In this document: in pieces, positions 40,969 through 50,408 of the stretch | How positions within the stretch are numbered: position 1 is the first letter of the stretch | How the letters are laid out: the number at the start of each line of letters is the position of its first letter | Assembly: GCA_900538575.1 (NCBI GenBank) | Contig: UPZA01000012.1 | Location: 1 to 64,000 of the forward strand | Direction of reading: 5' to 3' | From: an uncultured Ruminococcus sp. | GTDB lineage: Bacteria; Bacillota; Clostridia; Oscillospirales; Ruminococcaceae | DNA: 64,000 bases | Made by a program: the position numbers and the translations under genes | Notes under the pieces: model-generated | What the model saw: only the letters and a program-made list of their open reading frames with translations | Told to the model about the DNA's origin: nothing | The model's database searches: none

Positions 40969-43542
40969 TCACTTCTGGTTTTCAATAAAATCCCTGATCG
41001 CTTTGTCCACAGTTTTTACTTCCTCATAAAATTCAGATGCGGAAACTCGGTAGGCTCCGTTTCCCAGAATAATAAGCTGCTCCATACCGTCTGACGTTGC
41101 AACTCTTACCTTCCTGTCTTTTCCTATCTGACTTGTCGCCTTTTGTATATACATATCGGCTGTTTCCGCTTCCTTTGTATAGACAACGCTTATATTATGG
41201 ATTTTTTCTATTTCACCGGTATTGCCTTTGACCTTATAGGCGTCAAAAACCAATATAAGCTCACATTGCTTAAACGCCTGATAATTGCATAGGATATTGA
41301 TAAGCTGACTTCTTGCAAGGTCAAGATTATTTTTTGCGATACCCTTTAAATTATCCCATGCAAAAATAATATTATAGCCGTCAACAAGCAGATATTCCGG
41401 TCCTTTGAGAACAGGCTTTATTTTCTTGTTATCCGTTTCCGCAGTATTTTTTCTTCTGCGCTTGAACGCTTGTATTTTATCCCTGCGTACGGGACCGTAG
41501 GTTCGCTCAAAGATTTCCATAAGCTCTTTGTCGTCTGTAATACGTGAATAGTAGGTTTCCGTTTTTTTCAAAATATCTATGTCTGAAGAGCTGTCATGTA
41601 TTTTAAGGTAACGTTCAAGGTGCATATTATCATAAACCTCATTCCACTTTACGACATGTCCGGAGCCGTGAGAGCAGAAAACAGAATCCGCAGTGTTTTC
41701 AGTGTCAGAATCGCTGTTGTAGCCGATTTCATCAATTACCTTTTCGGAGTTTACGCACGGCTCATAGCCTTTGAAAGATAAATAAATCTTTCCTTTTCCA
41801 CGGGTATATGCTTTTATTTCGTTTTGATAATCTCTTATTGAAGCTACCGGAGCGCTGCCGGATATTACAGTTAATTCCCCGTTAGAAGCCGGCGTTTCAA
41901 AACTGCCGTTCATTTGCTGAATGTCTGAAAGAGCCCGTCCGGTATTTTCGGAGGGAAGCCCGATTTTAAAACTGTACCAGGGCTCAAGAAGAATACTTTC
42001 CGCGCATTTAAGACCGTGACGTACTGCACGGTAGGTTGCTTGCCTGAAATCTCCGCCTTCAGTATGCTTGGCATGAGCCCGTCCGGAAACCAGGGTTATT
42101 CTCATGTCTGTTATAGGCGATCCTGTTAATACTCCTATATGCGTTTTTTCTTTAAGATGTGAAATAATAAGTCTTTGCCAATTCTTATCCAGTAAATCCT
42201 CACGGCAGTCTGTTGAAAAAATAAGTCCGCTTCCTCTTTTAAGAGGCTCTAAAATGAGATGTACTTCAGCATAGTGACGCAGCGGTTCGTAGTGCCCAAC
42301 GCCTTCAACTTTATTTGCGATAGTTTCTTTATACGCAATACTTCCAGGACCGAATTGCACGTTTATATCGAATCTTTCGTAAATAATGTTTTTAAGGATT
42401 TCAAGCTGAATTTCGCCCATAAGCTGTATATGTATTTCCTTATGCTGTTCGTTCCAGATTATATGAAGCTGGGGATCCTCTTCTTCAAGCTTTCTCAGCT
42501 TTTTTATAACTGCATGAGGATCTGTTCCGTCCGGCAGTTTTACAGAATATGTAAGCACAGGCTCAAGCAGGGGATCGTCGGAATCAGCTTCCATGCCCAG
42601 GCCCTCCCCGGAATATGTTTTGGTAAGTCCGGTAACTGCACAGACTGTTCCGCTGTAAACTTCATTTGCGGTTATAAACTTTTCTCCGGAGTAAATGCGT
42701 ATCTGGTTAATTTTTTCCTCCCAATCCTTTTTGTCCTGAGAAACTCCGTGAACGGCCGATCTAACTTTAAGACTTCCTCCGGTTATTTTAAGGTGTGTAA
42801 GACGGTTTCCGGATTCGTCTTCGGTTATTTTGAACACCTTGGCTCCGAAGCTTTCAGAGTTGGGGGAGGATGGCGCATATCGGCAGAATATTTCCATAAA
42901 GCTTTCGATTCCGTTCAATTTAAGAGCTGAGCCGAAGCAGCATGGAAAAAGCTCTCTACTTCTGACAGCGTTTAAAATGTCCTCTTCTCTGACATTTCCA
43001 TTGTCAAGATAGTATTGCATAATACTTTCGTCGCATTCGGCAAGTTCTTCATAGAGGAGGTCTTTATCAGAGTTTTCAAAATCGACGCACCTATAATCCA
43101 GCTTATTTTTCAGATCGATTATTATATTTTTACGGTCTATTCCCGGCATATCGGTCTTGTTTATAAAAATAAATACAGGTATGCTATAACGTGTAAGAAG
43201 GCGCCATAAGGTTTCAGTATGACTCTGAACGCCGTCCGTGCCGCTGATGACAAGTATCGCACAATCAAGTATCTGGAGAACTCTTTCGGTTTCCGTTGAA
43301 AAATCAGCATGTCCGGGAGTATCGAGCAAGGTTATTTCGGCGTTGTCAAGCTTTATAATTGCCTGCTTTGAAAATATAGTGATCCCTCGTTCTCTTTCAA
43401 TACGGTCGGTGTCTAAATAGGTATTCCTGTGGTCTACACGTCCGGGCTTTCTTATAGTTCCTGTATGGTAGAGCATGGCCTCTGAAAGAGTGGTTTTACC
43501 TGAATCAACATGAGCAAGTATACCGGCTACTATACGTTTCAT
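40969..43542 (-). CDS. EF-G/Tet(M)-like GTPase fused to a YacP/Rae1-type NYN nuclease
   Basis: 857 residues. The GTPase domain (1-about 220) has G1 AHVDSGKTT, G2 ERGITI, G3 DTPGHADF and G4 NKTD. EF-G domains II-V follow (about 225-640), giving the outline of ribosomal protection proteins such as Tet(M), which remove tetracycline from the ribosome. After a linker (about 640-710), residues about 715-850 form a NYN/PIN-like domain: LVDGYNIIFAW, LILVFDAYKV, EAETADMYIQKA, VATSDGMEQLIIL. The four Asp of the YacP family are all present. YacP (Rae1) of Bacillus cleaves mRNA in the ribosomal A site (recalled). The fusion suggests ribosome entry by the GTPase coupled to mRNA cutting. Tetracycline resistance is unproven. 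Monocistronic. Confidence 0.88.
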   Translation of the reverse strand: MKRIVAGILAHVDSGKTTLSEAMLYHTGTIRKPGRVDHRNTYLDTDRIERERGITIFSKQAIIKLDNAEITLLDTPGHADFSTETERVLQILDCAILVISGTDGVQSHTETLWRLLTRYSIPVFIFINKTDMPGIDRKNIIIDLKNKLDYRCVDFENSDKDLLYEELAECDESIMQYYLDNGNVREEDILNAVRSRELFPCCFGSALKLNGIESFMEIFCRYAPSSPNSESFGAKVFKITEDESGNRLTHLKITGGSLKVRSAVHGVSQDKKDWEEKINQIRIYSGEKFITANEVYSGTVCAVTGLTKTYSGEGLGMEADSDDPLLEPVLTYSVKLPDGTDPHAVIKKLRKLEEEDPQLHIIWNEQHKEIHIQLMGEIQLEILKNIIYERFDINVQFGPGSIAYKETIANKVEGVGHYEPLRHYAEVHLILEPLKRGSGLIFSTDCREDLLDKNWQRLIISHLKEKTHIGVLTGSPITDMRITLVSGRAHAKHTEGGDFRQATYRAVRHGLKCAESILLEPWYSFKIGLPSENTGRALSDIQQMNGSFETPASNGELTVISGSAPVASIRDYQNEIKAYTRGKGKIYLSFKGYEPCVNSEKVIDEIGYNSDSDTENTADSVFCSHGSGHVVKWNEVYDNMHLERYLKIHDSSSDIDILKKTETYYSRITDDKELMEIFERTYGPVRRDKIQAFKRRRKNTAETDNKKIKPVLKGPEYLLVDGYNIIFAWDNLKGIAKNNLDLARSQLINILCNYQAFKQCELILVFDAYKVKGNTGEIEKIHNISVVYTKEAETADMYIQKATSQIGKDRKVRVATSDGMEQLIILGNGAYRVSASEFYEEVKTVDKAIRDFIENQK

Positions 43543-43568
43543 TTTATCTTTCCTTTATTGTTAAATTA

Positions 43569-43603
43569 AACGACACCGCTTTTCAGACGGTGCCGTTATA
43601 AAA
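43569..43603 (-). terminator. Terminator of the homoserine dehydrogenase gene
   Basis: On the minus strand, AACGGCACCG and CGGTGTCGTT (43597-43588, 43578-43569) form a 10-bp stem with one G-U pair, followed by TTAATTTAAC. It ends the hom transcript before the GTPase gene. Confidence 0.65.
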
Positions 43604-43614
43604 ATATTACATTA

Positions 43615-44832
43615 TTATTTTAGGACAGGTATCATTGATATAACGTCCGCTCCATTTGCTTCAAGCTTTTCCTTTAATTCATAGGCATGATTCAGCGTCA
43701 TTTCTGAGGTGATAAAGCTTATCTGACCGGCTATACCGTTTATTTTTTCAAAATTCTTAATTATATCAAGTATATTTTCAGGTTTTTCAACTCTGAAATA
43801 AACCGAAGCCTTAAAGTTATGCCAATCCTCTATAAAGGAATTGTCCTCTGCCGGTTCCCATGACTGAGAGAATACGGTTTTATCATGTTTGACCGAATCT
43901 ATAACGTCGCCTAAAACGGCGCTGGCGGTGGGCAGCTTACCTGCGCCTCTGCCGTAGAACAGCGTTTTGTCTATTGCGTCGCCGCTTACCAATACAGCAT
44001 TGAAAACGTCGTCCACTCTTGAAATAAGATTGTCGAACGGAACAATCATGGGCATTACAATCGGAAGTATTTTTCCATTGCCGACAGCGGATACCTTTGC
44101 AATAAGCTTGATTGAGCCGCCCCATTTGTTGACGATTTGAACATCTTCAAGCTTAATATCAGATATGCCTTCAGTATGAACGCTGTCAGGATATACGTGC
44201 TTTCCGTAGACAAGAGACGATATAATGCATATTTTGCGGCATGCGTCATGGCCTTCTACGTCTGCGGTCGGATCCTTTTCAGCATATCCAAGCTTCTGCG
44301 CCAGTCTGAGTGCGTCCTCAAACTTCATACCGTCGTAAATCATCTTTGAGAGAATAAAATTTGTGGTTCCGTTTAGTATTCCTGCGACGCTGTCAATGTC
44401 GTTTGCGGCAAGGCATTTATGAAGAGGTCTTATAATCGGAATAGCGCCGCCAACGCTTGCTTCAAAGAAATAATTGCAGTTATTTGCTCTTGCGATTGCC
44501 AGAAGCTCGTCTCCCTTTGCGGCAACCAGTTCTTTGTTTGAAGTTGAAACGCTTATGCCTCTTTCAAGGCATTTTTTTGAAAATGTATAGGCGGGCTCTA
44601 CTCCGCCCATACATTCAGCCACAGCTTTTATTTCATTATCGTTTATAATTTCATCTATGGTTTTAACAAATTTATTTTTGTATGGACTATCAGGGAATTC
44701 CCTTATGTCAAGAATGTATTTTACGTCCATTGGACGACCGGCTTTTTTTTCTATTTTGCTTTTGTTTTTATAGAACAACTCCACTACGCCTGATCCGACA
44801 ACGCCGTAACCTAAAACTGCAAATTTTAACAT
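43615..44832 (-). CDS. hom: Homoserine dehydrogenase
   Basis: 405 residues from the ATG at 44832 (RBS GGAGGGTACT); an in-frame TTG further up is part of the RBS. The NAD(P)-binding motif is VLGYGVVGSGVVELF. The catalytic part has GILNGTTNFILSKM, EDALRLAQKLGYAEKDPTADVEGHDACRKI (substrate site and Lys) and FYGRGAGKLPTASAVLGDVID. A C-terminal ACT domain (about 325-405) would allow feedback by threonine. It reduces aspartate semialdehyde to homoserine on the way to threonine and methionine. The upstream gene encodes a free ACT protein; this pairing is classical in Firmicutes. Confidence 0.95.
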   Translation of the reverse strand: MLKFAVLGYGVVGSGVVELFYKNKSKIEKKAGRPMDVKYILDIREFPDSPYKNKFVKTIDEIINDNEIKAVAECMGGVEPAYTFSKKCLERGISVSTSNKELVAAKGDELLAIARANNCNYFFEASVGGAIPIIRPLHKCLAANDIDSVAGILNGTTNFILSKMIYDGMKFEDALRLAQKLGYAEKDPTADVEGHDACRKICIISSLVYGKHVYPDSVHTEGISDIKLEDVQIVNKWGGSIKLIAKVSAVGNGKILPIVMPMIVPFDNLISRVDDVFNAVLVSGDAIDKTLFYGRGAGKLPTASAVLGDVIDSVKHDKTVFSQSWEPAEDNSFIEDWHNFKASVYFRVEKPENILDIIKNFEKINGIAGQISFITSEMTLNHAYELKEKLEANGADVISMIPVLK

Positions 44833-44850
44833 AGTACCCTCCAATAATAT

Positions 44851-45291
44851 TTACTCGCCTGAAAGAAGCTGTATATCTACAACGCCTCTTAATTCAGAGA
44901 TAATTGATTTCATAGCGACCGCTTCCTCAAAGCTTTCGTTTAGCCTTAGGGATATTGTAACTGTTGCGACGCCGTCAATAGGAATGCTTTGATTGACAGT
45001 CAGTATATTTGCGCTGAGGTTGTGCAGTGAAACCAATACGCTTGAAAGTACTCCGGGTTCGTCCTTTAATAGCATATAAAGAGTGATAATTTTCTGCATA
45101 AGCTTTTCCTCATAGGAATAAACGCAGTCGCGGTATTTGTAATAAGCGCTTCTGGATACCCCTACCAGCTTGCAGGCGGCGGCTGAGCTTTTAGCCTCTT
45201 TATTAGCCATGATTTTTTTGACTTGAAGAACCTTTAAAATAACCTCAGGCAATACTGAAGAATCAACAACTATCAAATGAGATTTATTCAT
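44851..45291 (-). CDS. ACT domain protein (PheB/UPF0735 type)
   Basis: 146 residues. The N-terminal helix-turn-helix-like segment (KIMANKEAKSSAAACKLVGVSRSAYYKYRDCVYSY) is followed by an ACT domain (about 68-145: TLYMLLKDEPGVLSSVLVSL...ATVTISLRL). ACT domains sense amino acids. It lies 18 bases upstream of hom and may control the pathway by binding threonine or phenylalanine, or by acting as a DNA-binding sensor (inference). The length matches UPF0735 members. Confidence 0.85.
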   Translation of the reverse strand: MNKSHLIVVDSSVLPEVILKVLQVKKIMANKEAKSSAAACKLVGVSRSAYYKYRDCVYSYEEKLMQKIITLYMLLKDEPGVLSSVLVSLHNLSANILTVNQSIPIDGVATVTISLRLNESFEEAVAMKSIISELRGVVDIQLLSGE

Positions 45292-45362
45292 TATAACTCC
45301 TATTGAACGTATAATATAATTTAATCAGTCCACCAATGAAATACAATTGTTTTTCAAAATAT

Positions 45363-45391
45363 AATATAACATATAATCTGAGAATTGTCAA
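45363..45391 (-). promoter_or_regulatory. Promoter of the ACT-hom operon
   Basis: On the minus strand a perfect TTGACA (45391-45386) and TATATT (45368-45363) are separated by 17 bases. The start codon at 45291 is about 65 bases downstream. Confidence 0.75.
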
Positions 45392-45457
45392 GTTTAGAAA
45401 CAATTTAATAAGCTTCGACGGCTCTCCCGGTATATTTTCCGTATTTATACTTGTTTA

Positions 45458-45488
45458 TTTCACATAATAACCACAATTATATGTGAAA
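45458..45488. repeat. 9-bp inverted repeat upstream of lipoprotein gene
   Basis: TTTCACATA (45458-45466) and TATGTGAAA (45480-45488) are exact complements with a 13-base gap. It is between two divergent genes and could be an operator or weak hairpin. Confidence 0.35.
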
Positions 45489-45553
45489 ATAAATACAGAT
45501 AAAGATAAATCACAGGGGGAATATTATTATATAATATTTTAGGGTGTGATTTT

Positions 45554-47620
45554 ATGAACAATTCAAAAAAACTGGCGATAGTGATTTCAACGCTTATTAT
45601 TTGCGCGTTTTCGATGACCGGATGTGAAGAAGGCGGCAGCGGTCAAAGCTCTGTTTCTGAAGCGGATTCCGTACTTTCTGCGGAAAATGCTTCTGCGTTG
45701 TCCGCAGAAAGAAATAATAAGGAAACCGGCTCGGAGTATTTTGACAGCGATGATTTGAACGATACATATGATGATATAACGGCCGTCATATCATTTACAG
45801 GAGACAGCGCAGATATAAACGGCGGCGGTGCAGAATTCTCAGACGGTAGAATAATTATAGAAAGCGGAGGGACATTTTTATTTTCCGGTACGCTTTACGA
45901 CGGACAGATTTATGTAAATACCAAGGATAAGGTTCATCTGGTTTTTAACGGAGTAAAAATATCTAATTCCGTTTCGTCTGCGGTATATATAGAAAATGCG
46001 GATAAAGCGGTCATAACAGTTGCAGAAGGCAGTGAGAATAATTTAAGCGACGCTGCCGATTATGTATATGATAACAGCGAGGAAAATGAGCCGGACGCGG
46101 TTATATACAGTAAGGACGATCTTTCTGTAAACGGCGGGGGAACTTTGAATATAACCGCTAATTACAATGAAGGGATTACAAGCAAAAATGATCTGCGTAT
46201 TAAGGATTCGGTAATAAATATAACATCTGTAGGAAATTCAATTAAGGGAAAGGATTCCCTTGCGATCATGGGAGCTAAGATAAATGCTCAGTCGCAGAGC
46301 GACGGTCTGAAATCCTCAAATGCCGAAGAAGACGGAAAAGGGTATATCGCTATAGAAAGCGGAGAATTTAATATAACTGCCGTTTCGGACGCTATACAGG
46401 CTGAAACGGAGCTTATTATAAATGGAGGGACGTTTGATATAAAAACAGGTAACGGCTCAGGCGATACTAACGCGGCTTCGTCCGATCAGATAGGCAGAGG
46501 TTTCGGAAGAGCGTCTGAAGGAAATTCCAATAAAACCGAGGACAGTGAAAAGGGTGTTAAAGCAGGAAATAAGCTTATTATAAACGATGGAACAATTACA
46601 GCCGACTGTACGGACGATACAGTGCATTCCAACGGAAATATAGAAATAAACGGCGGTACGTTGAATCTTTCTTCCGGTGACGACGGTATACATGCTGACG
46701 GAGAACTGACTGTCAACGGGGGCGAGATTTCTGTATTGAAGTCCTACGAGGGAATGGAAGGAACGGTTATTACTATAAACGACGGTAATATCAGCGTAAC
46801 TGCCAGCGACGATGGATTTAACGCGATCGAGGGATCTGCTGATGATGACGCTGAAAGCAGCGGTCAGAATATCGGCAAAGGCTTCGGCGATGTGTCTGAA
46901 AATTGTATTTTAAACATAAACGGCGGTTATATTTATGTTAACGCAGGCGGAGACGGTCTTGATTCAAACGGCGTTATGAATATAAGCGGTGGAACCGTCA
47001 TTGTTGACGGACCGGTAAACGATGGAAACGGCGCGCTTGATTCAGGTACGGAAATAAATGTCAGCGGGGGCATTTTAATAGCTGCCGGAAGCTCGGGTAT
47101 GGCGGAGTTTCCGTCCGACACGTCAACTCAGCCGTCTCTTGTCGTAGGGTTCGAACAATCATTGGACGCAGGGACGATCGTTTGCGTTCAGAATAAAAAC
47201 GGTGAAAATATAATAACGTATTCTCCGTCTAAGAAATTTTCGTCTGTGATAATAAGCTCTCCGGATATAATACAAGGCGAGAGTTACAGTATTTATTACG
47301 GAGGAAGCAGCAGCGGGACTGCAAAAGACGGTCTTTACAGCGGAGGAGAATATTCAGGCGGAACATTGCTTGAAACTGTTACAGCCGAATCAGCCGTAAC
47401 TCAAGCGGGAACAGGAACTTTTGGACAAATGGGGGGAATTGGCCGCGGAGGTATGCCCGGTAATAACGGAAGTTTTGATCCTGAAAACGGTGAAATGCCG
47501 GATAACGGTTTTACTCATCCCGAAGGGATGACGCCTCCTAACGGCGGATCGTTCGACAACGTAACTCCTCCGGCTGAAGGCTACGGATTTGACGAAAAAT
47601 CAAGCAGTGAAAATATTTAA
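45554..47620 (+). CDS. Carbohydrate-binding lipoprotein (DUF4353, Cthe_2159-like)
   Basis: 688 residues. It has a signal peptide with lipobox FSMTGC (Cys about 24), so it is attached to the outer face of the membrane. A low-complexity Ser/Ala linker (about 30-55) leads to a right-handed parallel beta-helix (about 70-560) made of many G-G-x-L-x-I-x-x-x, ADGELTVNGGEI and DDTVHSNGNIEINGGT turns. The tail (about 615-688) is Gly/Pro/Met/Asn-rich. The family takes its name from Cthe_2159 of Clostridium thermocellum, a protein with a polysaccharide-lyase-like fold that binds cellulose and pectin-like chains (recalled). No lyase residues can be confirmed. RBS AGGGTGTGATTTT. Confidence 0.85.
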   Translation: MNNSKKLAIVISTLIICAFSMTGCEEGGSGQSSVSEADSVLSAENASALSAERNNKETGSEYFDSDDLNDTYDDITAVISFTGDSADINGGGAEFSDGRIIIESGGTFLFSGTLYDGQIYVNTKDKVHLVFNGVKISNSVSSAVYIENADKAVITVAEGSENNLSDAADYVYDNSEENEPDAVIYSKDDLSVNGGGTLNITANYNEGITSKNDLRIKDSVINITSVGNSIKGKDSLAIMGAKINAQSQSDGLKSSNAEEDGKGYIAIESGEFNITAVSDAIQAETELIINGGTFDIKTGNGSGDTNAASSDQIGRGFGRASEGNSNKTEDSEKGVKAGNKLIINDGTITADCTDDTVHSNGNIEINGGTLNLSSGDDGIHADGELTVNGGEISVLKSYEGMEGTVITINDGNISVTASDDGFNAIEGSADDDAESSGQNIGKGFGDVSENCILNINGGYIYVNAGGDGLDSNGVMNISGGTVIVDGPVNDGNGALDSGTEINVSGGILIAAGSSGMAEFPSDTSTQPSLVVGFEQSLDAGTIVCVQNKNGENIITYSPSKKFSSVIISSPDIIQGESYSIYYGGSSSGTAKDGLYSGGEYSGGTLLETVTAESAVTQAGTGTFGQMGGIGRGGMPGNNGSFDPENGEMPDNGFTHPEGMTPPNGGSFDNVTPPAEGYGFDEKSSSENI

Positions 47621-47677
47621 AAAAGCTATAGGTATAAATAGTATATTGTATATTGGTAAAACCACAGTAAACTAATA

Positions 47678-47722
47678 AACGCTTACAAAGGAGTATTCAG
47701 CTCTTTTGTAAGCGTTTTTATA
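47678..47722. terminator. Bidirectional terminator
   Basis: A 16-bp stem AACGCTTACAAAGGAG/CTCTTTTGTAAGCGTT with one G-U pair and a seven-base loop, followed by TTTTATATTTTA. It separates the convergent lipoprotein and YyaL-like genes. Confidence 0.9.
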
Positions 47723-47778
47723 TTTTATAAGCGACCGGAAAATCATTTATTTAATTACCTGACGAGCAGTTTCTTGTA

Positions 47779-49713
47779 TCAATGGTCAATTTGGTTGGAA
47801 GGCGGGCGGCAAACATGGTTTTTGCATATATAGTAGGTCGTTTTGTCATTTAATAATGGATAATTTTCACATTCAGTTATTGGTATTATATTGATAAGGA
47901 GTTTAGGGATTTTTTTAATTTTTTCGATATCTTGCATTTCCTTCACAACAGCGATAATATGCTCCGGAGGATTTTCGTAAATAAGCTTAGCAAGTAAAAA
48001 CATACAGTGACCTGCGGGATAATTCCGGGAGGATACGGACATGAATTTATTTTGACGTTCAATTAAATCTCTGTAAATATCTTTTTCTGTCAGTTGATAT
48101 AATCTGACAAAGTTGTATGCCATAATCGAATTACCGCTGGGAACTGCTCCGTCAAAGGTTTCCTTTGGATTAATAAAGAGTTCACAGTTATTTATTTCAC
48201 TGAGATAAAATCCTCCGTTTTTATTATCTGCAAAAAGCTTTACGGCTTCTGAGCAGAAAAATTCTGCTTTATTAAGATAATCTTTGTTTAAAGTTGAGTT
48301 GTAAAGCTCTGTCAGCGCCGAAATATAATAAGCGTAATCGTCAAGAAAGCTTTTGCCGGAACGGTTTCCGTTGCGAAAGCTTGTATATATCCTTTTATTT
48401 TTACATAAATTGTTTTCTATAAATTTTTGGGATTTTTTCGCTGAGTTCAGATATTTTTCATTACCGGATATTCTGTAAAGAATAGATAAAGCAGAAATCA
48501 TCATAGAGTTCCATGAAACCAGAATTTTATCGTCAATGCGTAGCTTCATACGGTTTTTACGGTAATTGTAAAGCTTTTTGATTTCTTCGCTGAGGTCTGA
48601 TGTCAAATCGTTGCTTTTAAGAAGATTTGGAATATTCCCAGATTCAAAATTGCCGGCTTCTGTAATATCAAATAAACCGGCGAATTTTCTGCCGCCTTCT
48701 TCACCTAACACAGATAAAATTTCTTTTAAAGAAAACGTATAATATTTTCCTTCCACACCCTCGCTGTCGGCATCCTGCGCGCTGTAAAATCCTCCTTCGG
48801 TAGACGTCATTTCTCTTAGTACATAATCCGCTGTTTTTTCAGCAGTGTTAAGATAAATATTATTTTTTGTTATGCTATATACTGCTGAATATGAAATAAT
48901 CATCAAAGCATTATCGTAAAGCATTTTTTCAAAATGAGGCGTCAGATAGAGGTTATCAGTTGAATATCTTGAAAAGCCGCAGCCTATTTGGTCAAAAATA
49001 CCTCCCTTACGCATTTGAATAAGCGTTTTTTCAACCATATGAAGCGCTTTATCGTTATTTGTAAGATAGGCGTACATAGTTAAAAACATAAGATTGTGGG
49101 GTGATGGAAACTTTGGAGCGGATCCGAATCCGCCGTTAACGCTGTCAAAGCTTTCTGAAAAAATCTGCACCGCTTCTTCAATAGGATTTCCGTTCACAGG
49201 TTTATTGTGAATGTCCTGCATTTTTAGCTGTTTGATTATCATATCGGCCGAGTTTATGAGCTTATATCTGTTATTTTGCCATTGACTTGAAATTGCATTA
49301 AGCAATTCAAAAAAGCCCGGCATTCCATTACGTGAATAAGGAGGAAAATATGTTCCAGCAAAAAACGGTTTTTTATCCCATGTCATAAAAATACTCATTG
49401 GCCAGCCTCCGCTGCCGGTAAATGCCTGACAAACAGACATATAAACGCTGTCAATATCAGGACGTTCATCTCTGTCGACCTTAATTGATATAAATTTTTC
49501 GTTAAGAATCTCTGCCGTTTTAAGGCTTTCAAAGCTTTCATGCGCCATAACGTGACACCAGTGACAGGAGCTGTATCCAATACTCAGAAAAATAGGCTTA
49601 TCCTCTGCTCTTGCCTTTTCGAATGCTTCCTGACGCCATGGATACCAGTTGACAGGATTTTCTGAATGCTGTAAAAGGTAAGGGCTTGTTTCGTTTTTCA
49701 GCATATTGCTCAT
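47779..49713 (-). CDS. Thioredoxin-domain protein YyaL (DUF255/SSP411 family)
   Basis: 644 residues. It opens with NETSPYLLQHSENPVNWYPWRQEAFEKARAEDKPIFLSIGYSSCHWCHVMAHESFE, the DUF255 thioredoxin-like domain with C-x-x-C. An (alpha/alpha)6 barrel of the N-acylglucosamine epimerase/six-hairpin type follows (about 190-600; GGIFDQIGCGFSRYSTDNLYLTPHFEKMLYDNA). The family is conserved from bacteria to the human SPATA20 protein, but its reaction is not established. RBS GAAGGAGAGAATAAA. Full length. Confidence 0.9.
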   Translation of the reverse strand: MSNMLKNETSPYLLQHSENPVNWYPWRQEAFEKARAEDKPIFLSIGYSSCHWCHVMAHESFESLKTAEILNEKFISIKVDRDERPDIDSVYMSVCQAFTGSGGWPMSIFMTWDKKPFFAGTYFPPYSRNGMPGFFELLNAISSQWQNNRYKLINSADMIIKQLKMQDIHNKPVNGNPIEEAVQIFSESFDSVNGGFGSAPKFPSPHNLMFLTMYAYLTNNDKALHMVEKTLIQMRKGGIFDQIGCGFSRYSTDNLYLTPHFEKMLYDNALMIISYSAVYSITKNNIYLNTAEKTADYVLREMTSTEGGFYSAQDADSEGVEGKYYTFSLKEILSVLGEEGGRKFAGLFDITEAGNFESGNIPNLLKSNDLTSDLSEEIKKLYNYRKNRMKLRIDDKILVSWNSMMISALSILYRISGNEKYLNSAKKSQKFIENNLCKNKRIYTSFRNGNRSGKSFLDDYAYYISALTELYNSTLNKDYLNKAEFFCSEAVKLFADNKNGGFYLSEINNCELFINPKETFDGAVPSGNSIMAYNFVRLYQLTEKDIYRDLIERQNKFMSVSSRNYPAGHCMFLLAKLIYENPPEHIIAVVKEMQDIEKIKKIPKLLINIIPITECENYPLLNDKTTYYICKNHVCRPPSNQIDH

Positions 49714-49874
49714 TTTATTCTCTCCTTCAAATTATGCTTAATATCATGTTCTGCGGATTTATATTTGATATTGTTTTCATTTTATCAGAAAAAATTCGCG
49801 TTGAATATCTTTCAAAATAAACGCTGAAATAATTGTAAGTCAATATAAATTTATTGAAAAACGATAAAATGATA

Positions 49875-49903
49875 TTGACAAATAGTAATTAATATGCTAT
49901 AAT
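49875..49903 (+). promoter_or_regulatory. Consensus sigma-A promoter
   Basis: TTGACA (49875-49880), 17-base spacer ending TGC, TATAAT (49898-49903): a perfect consensus with the extended -10. It drives the DUF2975/XRE/DUF4173 operon starting at 49934. Confidence 0.9.
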
Positions 49904-49933
49904 TTCAGCAATAAAAGGAAAGGAAGGATATAT

Positions 49934-50395
49934 ATGCGAACTAAAACAAAATCATTGATTCTTTCAAGGATACTTACTGCCGCAGCAACCGTTCTGATTA
50001 TTATAATGACTTTTTTTGTTCCGTTTCTATCTCAATGGTATAATGAAAGCTATGTTGTTAAGGGATTTATCAAAAGCGTTGATATTACCGCAGTAATGAT
50101 AATATTGCTTTATTTATGTGAAGCGTTCGGACTGACAGCTATATCCGCTTTGCACATTTTGCTTTCAAATATATCCAATGACAATGTTTTTGTAATTAAG
50201 AATATAATATGTCTCAGGGTAATATCATGGTCTTGCATGTTTGCCGGATGCGCGTTTTTCATTCTCGGCTTGTGGAGCTTTATTTTCTGGACTGCGGCAT
50301 TTTTTGCTTTTATGCTTGGTCTTATTATAAGAGTTTTAAAGAATGTATTTGAAAAAGCTGTTGAAATCAAATCGGAAAATGATTTTACTATTTAA
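49934..50395 (+). CDS. DUF2975 membrane protein
   Basis: 153 residues with four membrane helices (about 10-32, 45-68, 95-118, 120-142) and short loops. DUF2975 proteins are usually followed by a small XRE regulator, as here (13 bases on). The pair may act as membrane sensor and DNA-binding regulator, or the XRE protein may repress the operon. The function is unproven. RBS AAGGAAGGATATAT. Confidence 0.8.
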   Translation: MRTKTKSLILSRILTAAATVLIIIMTFFVPFLSQWYNESYVVKGFIKSVDITAVMIILLYLCEAFGLTAISALHILLSNISNDNVFVIKNIICLRVISWSCMFAGCAFFILGLWSFIFWTAAFFAFMLGLIIRVLKNVFEKAVEIKSENDFTI

Positions 50396-50408
50396 CGGAG
50401 GTGATTTA

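Noticed and set aside
42259..42930. 223-codon frame on the plus strand opposite the GTPase gene
   Set aside because: No RBS or recognisable domain, and its composition is the mirror of the strongly supported gene on the other strand.
40969..43542. Calling the GTPase a tetracycline resistance gene
   Set aside because: It has the outline of ribosomal protection proteins, but also a nuclease domain that these lack, and it sits in a housekeeping-like setting beside hom. Resistance cannot be claimed from the sequence.
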